Source: JAKPBU01 sp964425695
Lineage (GTDB): Bacteria; Pseudomonadota; Gammaproteobacteria; Xanthomonadales; Xanthomonadaceae
Direction: 5' to 3'
NCBI GenBank assembly: GCA_964425695.1
Contig: CAYRNF010000013.1
Location: 29,030 to 93,029, forward strand
Length of the DNA: 64,000 nucleotides
In this document: piece by piece, positions 60,150 through 64,000 of the stretch
How the letters are laid out: the number at the start of each line of letters is the position of its first letter
Position numbering within the stretch: position 1 is the first letter of the stretch
Notes under the pieces: generated by a model
What the model was told of the DNA's origin: nothing
The model's database searches: none
The model's input: only the letters and a program-made list of their open reading frames with translations
Program-made: the position numbers and the translations under genes

Positions 60150-60890
60150 ATGCGCGTGACCCGCGTCCATGTGGATGCGCCGCTGGCGGCGGGCGCGACC
60201 GTGGCCCTGCCAGAGGCTGCCGCCGGGCACCTGCTGCGGGTGCTGCGCCTGGACGTGGGCGACGCGTGCGTGCTGTTCAACGGCGACGGCTTCGATTACC
60301 CCGCGCGCATCGTGACCGCGGGCAAGCGCGATGCGAGCGTGGAGCTGGGCGCGCCGCGCGCGCCTGGCAACGAGTCCGCGCTGCGCGTGCTGCTGCTGCA
60401 GGCGGTGGCCCGCGGCGAGAAGATGGACTGGATCGTGCAGAAGGCCACGGAACTGGGCGTGCACGGCATCTTCCCGGTTACCAGCGAGCGCACCGAGGTG
60501 AAGCTGGATGCCCAGCGTGCGGAAAAGCGCCTGGTCCACTGGCGCGCCATCGCCGCGGCGGCGTGCGAACAGAGCGGGCGCGCGCGCGTGCCGGCCATCG
60601 CGCCGCCGCAGGCGCTGGCCCAGGCGCTGGCGGCGCTGCCGCACGACGCCTGCCGGCTTATCCTGGACCCACAGGCCGATGCGATCGCGCTGGGCGGGCT
60701 GGCCCTGGCCGGCGATGCCGTGGTGGCGGTCGCCATCGGCCCGGAAGGCGGCTGGTCCACGCGCGACCTGTCCCAGCTGGCAGACGCGGGTTTCCGCGGG
60801 CTGCGGCTGGGACCGCGGGTGCTGCGGACCGAAACGGCGGGGCTGGCGGCGATTGCCGCGCTGCAGGCGCGCTACGGTGACATGGGGTGA
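60150..60890 (+). CDS. rsmE: 16S rRNA (uracil1498-N3)-methyltransferase RsmE
   Basis: A 246-residue SPOUT methyltransferase. The PUA-like N-terminal domain has AAAGHLLRVLRLDVGDACVL, followed by LLQAVARGEKMDWIVQKATE, LGVHGIFPVTSERTEVKL, the SAM-binding IGPEGGWSTRDLSQLAD and the knot LGPRVLRTETAGLAAIAALQ. ATG 60150 (MRVTRVHV) follows GGGGGA; an ATG four codons upstream at 60138 is an alternative. It follows bioA after 115 bp. Confidence 0.95.
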   Translation: MRVTRVHVDAPLAAGATVALPEAAAGHLLRVLRLDVGDACVLFNGDGFDYPARIVTAGKRDASVELGAPRAPGNESALRVLLLQAVARGEKMDWIVQKATELGVHGIFPVTSERTEVKLDAQRAEKRLVHWRAIAAAACEQSGRARVPAIAPPQALAQALAALPHDACRLILDPQADAIALGGLALAGDAVVAVAIGPEGGWSTRDLSQLADAGFRGLRLGPRVLRTETAGLAAIAALQARYGDMG

Positions 60891-60917
60891 TGCGCGGCCG
60901 CTTGGCCGCGCAGGACT

Positions 60918-61394
60918 TCAGGCCGCGGCCTTCAGCGCATCGCCGATGGACGACTCCACGTAGCCCAGGTCCGGGATCCACGCTTCGTCATCGTTGAGCG
61001 CGACCAGGGCCGAAACCGCCTCGGGCAGGCCGGATTGCGCCTCCGGATCGCTCACCAGGCGCTCGCGCGACACGGTGACCAGGCGCGGGAAGCCCTGGGT
61101 CAGCAGCGCGAAATACGGCGCGCGCTGGTCGCCCCCAAGCGCCTTGAGCACGATCACCTTGTTTCCCAGCCCGCCCTGTTCGTCGGCCACGCCGGACAGG
61201 CGGGCGAACGACACCAGCGGCAGCTGCCAGCCGCGCCAGCGGATGCGGCCCAGCAGCCAGTCGGGCGCGCCGGGCACCGCGTCCGGCGGCGCGAACGAGA
61301 GCACTTCGGAAATCGCGGCGTTGGGCAGCAGCAGGCGCGCGCCTTCCACCTGGATCAGGACGCCTCGGATCTCTTGCGTGGATTCGGGATTCAT
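60918..61394 (-). CDS. CheW-like protein (ChpC/PilI-type) of the pilus chemosensory cluster
   Basis: A 158-residue CheW-domain protein of the ChpC type. GVLIQVEGARLLLPNAAISE, VPGAPDWLLGRIRWRGWQLP and LVSFARLSG are the CheW strands, and VALNDDEAWIPDLGYVE is the C-terminal end. It lies 12 bp after the stop of the ChpA gene and is transcribed in the same direction, the order chpA-chpC without an intervening chpB methylesterase. It couples the ChpA kinase to its receptor. Confidence 0.9.
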   Translation of the reverse strand: MNPESTQEIRGVLIQVEGARLLLPNAAISEVLSFAPPDAVPGAPDWLLGRIRWRGWQLPLVSFARLSGVADEQGGLGNKVIVLKALGGDQRAPYFALLTQGFPRLVTVSRERLVSDPEAQSGLPEAVSALVALNDDEAWIPDLGYVESSIGDALKAAA

Positions 61395-61406
61395 CGCTCG
61401 GCTTCC

Positions 61407-64000
61407 TCAGTCCACGTTCGAGGCCACCGGCCCGGTGCCCAGCAGTTCGAACACGTTGCGCATCAGCTCCGGCTCCTGGTACGGCTTGCCCAGGTACCGC
61501 TGCACGCCGATCTCCATGGCGCGCTGGCGGTGCTTCTCGCCGGTACGCGAGGTGATCATGATGATCGGCACGTCGCGGAAACGCGGTTCGGAACGCATCT
61601 GCGTGGCCAGCTCGTAGCCGTCCATGCGCGGCATCTCGATGTCCAGCAGCATCAGGTCCGGCACGCGTTCTTCCAGGCGTTCCAGCGCGTCGATGCCGTC
61701 CTTCGCGGTCACCACCTCGTAGTTGTGGCGTTCCAGCACGCGGCCGGTGACCTTGCGCATGGTGATCGAGTCGTCCACCACCATCACCAGCGGGACGCGG
61801 CGGGTCTCCACCTGCACCACCGGCGCGGCCTCGCGCGGCAGCGCGGCGCTGCGGCGCACCAGCGGCGCGACGTCCAGGATCACCACGACGCTGCCGTCGC
61901 CCATGATCGTGGCGCCGAAGATGCCCGGCACCGAGGCCACCTGCGGCCCCACCGGCTTCACCACGATCTCGCGGTTGCCGAGCACCTGGTCCACGCTGAC
62001 GGCGGCGCGCAGCTCGCCCGAGCGGACCAGCAGCAGCGGCATCTGCACCTGACCCTCGGCTCGCGCCGGCGGCTGGCCCAACAACCTGCCCAGGTCGTGC
62101 AATGCGTACTCTTCGCCGCCGTAGCTGTACACGCCGTCCTGCGCGGCGAGCTCCTCGCGCGAGATCCGGCCCACGCCGCGCACCGAGGCGATCGGCACCG
62201 CGAAGCTGGTTTCGCCGATGCGCACGAACACCGCCTGCGTCACCGCCAGCGTCTGCGGCAGGCGCAGCGTGAAGCGCGTGCCCTGTCCGGCCGTGGAAGC
62301 GATGTCCAGCGTGCCGCCGAGCTGGCGTACTTCGCTGGCCACCACGTCCATGCCCACGCCGCGGCCGGCCACGCGGCTCACGGCCTCGGCGGTGGAGAAG
62401 CCCGGCTCCATGATCAGCTGGTCCAGGTCGGCATCGGCCAGCACCGCGTCTTCGCGGATCAGGCCGCGGTCCACGGCGCGCCGCCGGATCGCCGCGCGGT
62501 CCAGGCCCGCGCCGTCGTCGCCGACTTCCAGCACCACTTCCGAGCCTTCGCGGCGCACCGCGATGCGCACCTGGCCTTCTTCGGCCTTGCCGGCCTTGCG
62601 ACGGCCCTCGGGCGATTCCAGGCCATGCGCCACCGCGTTGCGGAGCATGTGCTCCAGCGGTGCGGTCATGCGGTCCAGCACGTTGCGGTCCAGTTCGCCC
62701 TGCGCGCCGTCCAGCCGGAGCTGGACCTGCTTGCCGGTGTCGCCGGCGGCCTGGCGCACCACGCGGCGCAAGCGTGGCACCAGCGCGTCGAACGGCACCA
62801 TGCGCGTGCGCATGAGGCCTTCCTGCAGTTCCGAGCTCACGCGCGACTGCTGGGTCAGCAGGGTTTCGTACTGGCGGGTCAGGTCGTCCAGCGTGCCCTG
62901 CAGGCTCGACATGTCGGCCGCGGACTCGCCCAGCGCGCGCGAAAGCTGCTGCAGGGTGGAGAAGCGGTCGAGTTCCAGCGGGTCGAACGTGGGGTCGACG
63001 ACCTCGTGCTCGCGCTGGTAGCGCGCGATGATCTGCGCTTCGGTTTCGGCGTCGAGGCGGCGCAGCTGGTCGCGCAGGCGCGCGTTGGTCTGCTCCATTT
63101 CGAACATGGCGCCGCGGAACGCGCCGAGCTGCTGCTCGAGCCGCGCGCGGTAGATCGCCACCTCACCGGCGTAGTTCACCAGGCGGTCGAGCAGGTCGGC
63201 GCGGATGCGCACCTGCTCCTGCGGCGCGCGGACGGTGATGTCGTCGTCGTCCTCGCCCATGCCGGAGCCGATCGGCGCCGACAGCGGCTTGAGTTCGACC
63301 TGCTCCTTCGTGGCGCCTTCGCCGCGCGCGCGCGCGTCGAACTCGGCGATCAGCGCCTCGGGCAGGCCGATGGCGCGGCGTGCGCCGACGCGGGTGACCA
63401 TGCCGTGCAGGCGGTCGAAGCCGCGCTCGAGCAGCGGGATGTCGCGACGGCCCAGTTCGAGGTGCTGGCCGGCGGCTGCCTCCAGCAGCGATTCCATGGC
63501 GTGGCCCAACTCGCCGACCGCCATGATGCCGGCCATGCGCGCGCCGCCCTTCAGGGTATGCAGGTCGCGCTGCAGTCCGCCGATGGTGTCGCGCGAGTCC
63601 GGGGCCTCGCGCAGCTTGGCCAGCAGGCTGTCGGAGTGGTCCAGCAGGTCGCTGGCTTCCTCCACGAAGATGTCGACCAGCTCGGCATCCAGGCCGGTCA
63701 GGTCCAGGTCGGCATCCGGATCCTCCGCGGCCGCGGCGGATGCCGCGGACGCGAGCAGCGCCGCGACGCGGGCCGCTTCGGCCTCGCGCTTGCGGGCCTG
63801 GCGCTCGGCCTCGGCCTGCTCCTCCGCCAGGCGCCGCGCTTCGGCCTGCTCGGCGGCGATGCGTTCGGCCTCGACGCGACGCGCTTCGGCCTCCGCGGCA
63901 AGGCGTTCGGCTTCGAGGCGTTCGGCTTCGAGACGCTCGGCTTCCAGGCGTTCGGCTTCGAGACGCTCGGCTTCCAGGCGTTCGGCTTCGAGACGCTCGG
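61407..64000 (-). CDS. chpA: ChpA/PilL hybrid chemotaxis histidine kinase, N-terminus outside window
   Basis: C-terminal about 864 residues of the giant CheA-like kinase controlling type IV pilus twitching. Reading from the window edge: a coiled-coil linker with tandem RLEAE repeats, then a DLTGLDAELVDIFVEEASDL HPt domain whose phospho-His is in LHTLKGGARMAG, the dimerisation region, ATPase motifs (PLEHMLRNAVAHGLESPEGR; VGDDGAGLDRAAIRRRAVDR; GRGVGMDVVASEVRQLGG), a CheW-like domain, and a receiver with LMLLDIEMPRMDGYELATQM. The reading frame is open to the edge. In Pseudomonas ChpA there are eight phosphotransfer domains; upstream ones would lie outside. Confidence 0.93.
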   Translation of the reverse strand, partial: ERLEAERLEAERLEAERLEAERLEAERLEAERLAAEAEARRVEAERIAAEQAEARRLAEEQAEAERQARKREAEAARVAALLASAASAAAAEDPDADLDLTGLDAELVDIFVEEASDLLDHSDSLLAKLREAPDSRDTIGGLQRDLHTLKGGARMAGIMAVGELGHAMESLLEAAAGQHLELGRRDIPLLERGFDRLHGMVTRVGARRAIGLPEALIAEFDARARGEGATKEQVELKPLSAPIGSGMGEDDDDITVRAPQEQVRIRADLLDRLVNYAGEVAIYRARLEQQLGAFRGAMFEMEQTNARLRDQLRRLDAETEAQIIARYQREHEVVDPTFDPLELDRFSTLQQLSRALGESAADMSSLQGTLDDLTRQYETLLTQQSRVSSELQEGLMRTRMVPFDALVPRLRRVVRQAAGDTGKQVQLRLDGAQGELDRNVLDRMTAPLEHMLRNAVAHGLESPEGRRKAGKAEEGQVRIAVRREGSEVVLEVGDDGAGLDRAAIRRRAVDRGLIREDAVLADADLDQLIMEPGFSTAEAVSRVAGRGVGMDVVASEVRQLGGTLDIASTAGQGTRFTLRLPQTLAVTQAVFVRIGETSFAVPIASVRGVGRISREELAAQDGVYSYGGEEYALHDLGRLLGQPPARAEGQVQMPLLLVRSGELRAAVSVDQVLGNREIVVKPVGPQVASVPGIFGATIMGDGSVVVILDVAPLVRRSAALPREAAPVVQVETRRVPLVMVVDDSITMRKVTGRVLERHNYEVVTAKDGIDALERLEERVPDLMLLDIEMPRMDGYELATQMRSEPRFRDVPIIMITSRTGEKHRQRAMEIGVQRYLGKPYQEPELMRNVFELLGTGPVASNVD
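63903..64000. repeat. Tandem 15/30-bp repeats encoding RLEAE in ChpA
   Basis: The 30-bp unit AGACGCTCGGCTTCCAGGCG.. is repeated exactly at 63931-63960 and 63961-63990 and continues into the edge; half-unit 15-bp variants precede it. In the protein it reads E-R-L-E-A repeated, predicted to be a single long helix or coiled coil. The array runs off the window. Confidence 0.9.

Overview
This is a roughly 70% GC chromosomal window from a gammaproteobacterium of the Xanthomonadaceae/Lysobacteraceae type (Lysobacter, Luteimonas or Pseudoxanthomonas-like). The evidence is the family-specific gene orders (lptD-surA-pdxA-rsmA-apaG-apaH, oxyR opposite ahpC, a sigma factor/DUF3106 cassette), a ChpA-type pilus chemotaxis kinase, very high GC3, and the 'TGTAGGNGCGGCT..AGCCGCGA' intergenic palindromes common in this family. 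It is almost entirely chromosomal core: no rRNA, tRNA, CRISPR array, transposase or phage gene was seen. The one clear foreign stretch is a low-GC patch (about 16.6-17.9 kb) carrying a DUF2971 gene.

Layout. 1-9 kb: membrane transhydrogenase genes pntAb-pntB, separated from pntAa by an opposite-strand sigma factor/membrane protein/DUF3106 cassette; two DUF1631 paralogues flank pntAa. 9-14 kb: nitroreductase, 5'-3' exonuclease, NUDIX hydrolase, proline iminopeptidase, prmC and a lipoprotein esterase. 14-17 kb: peroxide defence, with ahpD and ahpC transcribed away from oxyR across a readable OxyR site. 17-27 kb: DUF2971 island, pirin, msrA, EamA transporter, diguanylate cyclase, glnS, a Cys-rich lipoprotein and a deaminase. 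27-32 kb: Ala-rich exported protein, two ubiquinone hydroxylases, a DUF6580 membrane protein beside a cobalamin adenosyltransferase, and a histone-deacetylase-like enzyme. 32-40 kb: lptD-surA-pdxA-csaA-rsmA-apaG-apaH. 40-48 kb: folA, thyA, lgt, TPM/LemA genes, terC, dgkA and isoaspartyl peptidase. 48-55 kb: subtilase, then a response regulator/kinase/MacA/ABC efflux operon. 55-64 kb: DUF486, Mpo1-like protein, mazG, cysQ, nudE, bioA, rsmE, and the CheW/ChpA end of a type IV pilus chemosensory cluster running off the window.

The most distinctive readings are these. (i) A recurrent 'TANNNT - 6 nt - ATG' arrangement at nine genes implies abundant leaderless transcription; at one gene the -10 box is supplied by a REP-like palindrome that also carries the stop codon of the previous gene. 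(ii) AhpC has a CPC motif and is followed by AhpD rather than AhpF, the arrangement known from actinobacteria. (iii) A MacA-type adaptor carries a helical insertion of about 130 residues. (iv) ChpA contains a tandem RLEAE repeat.
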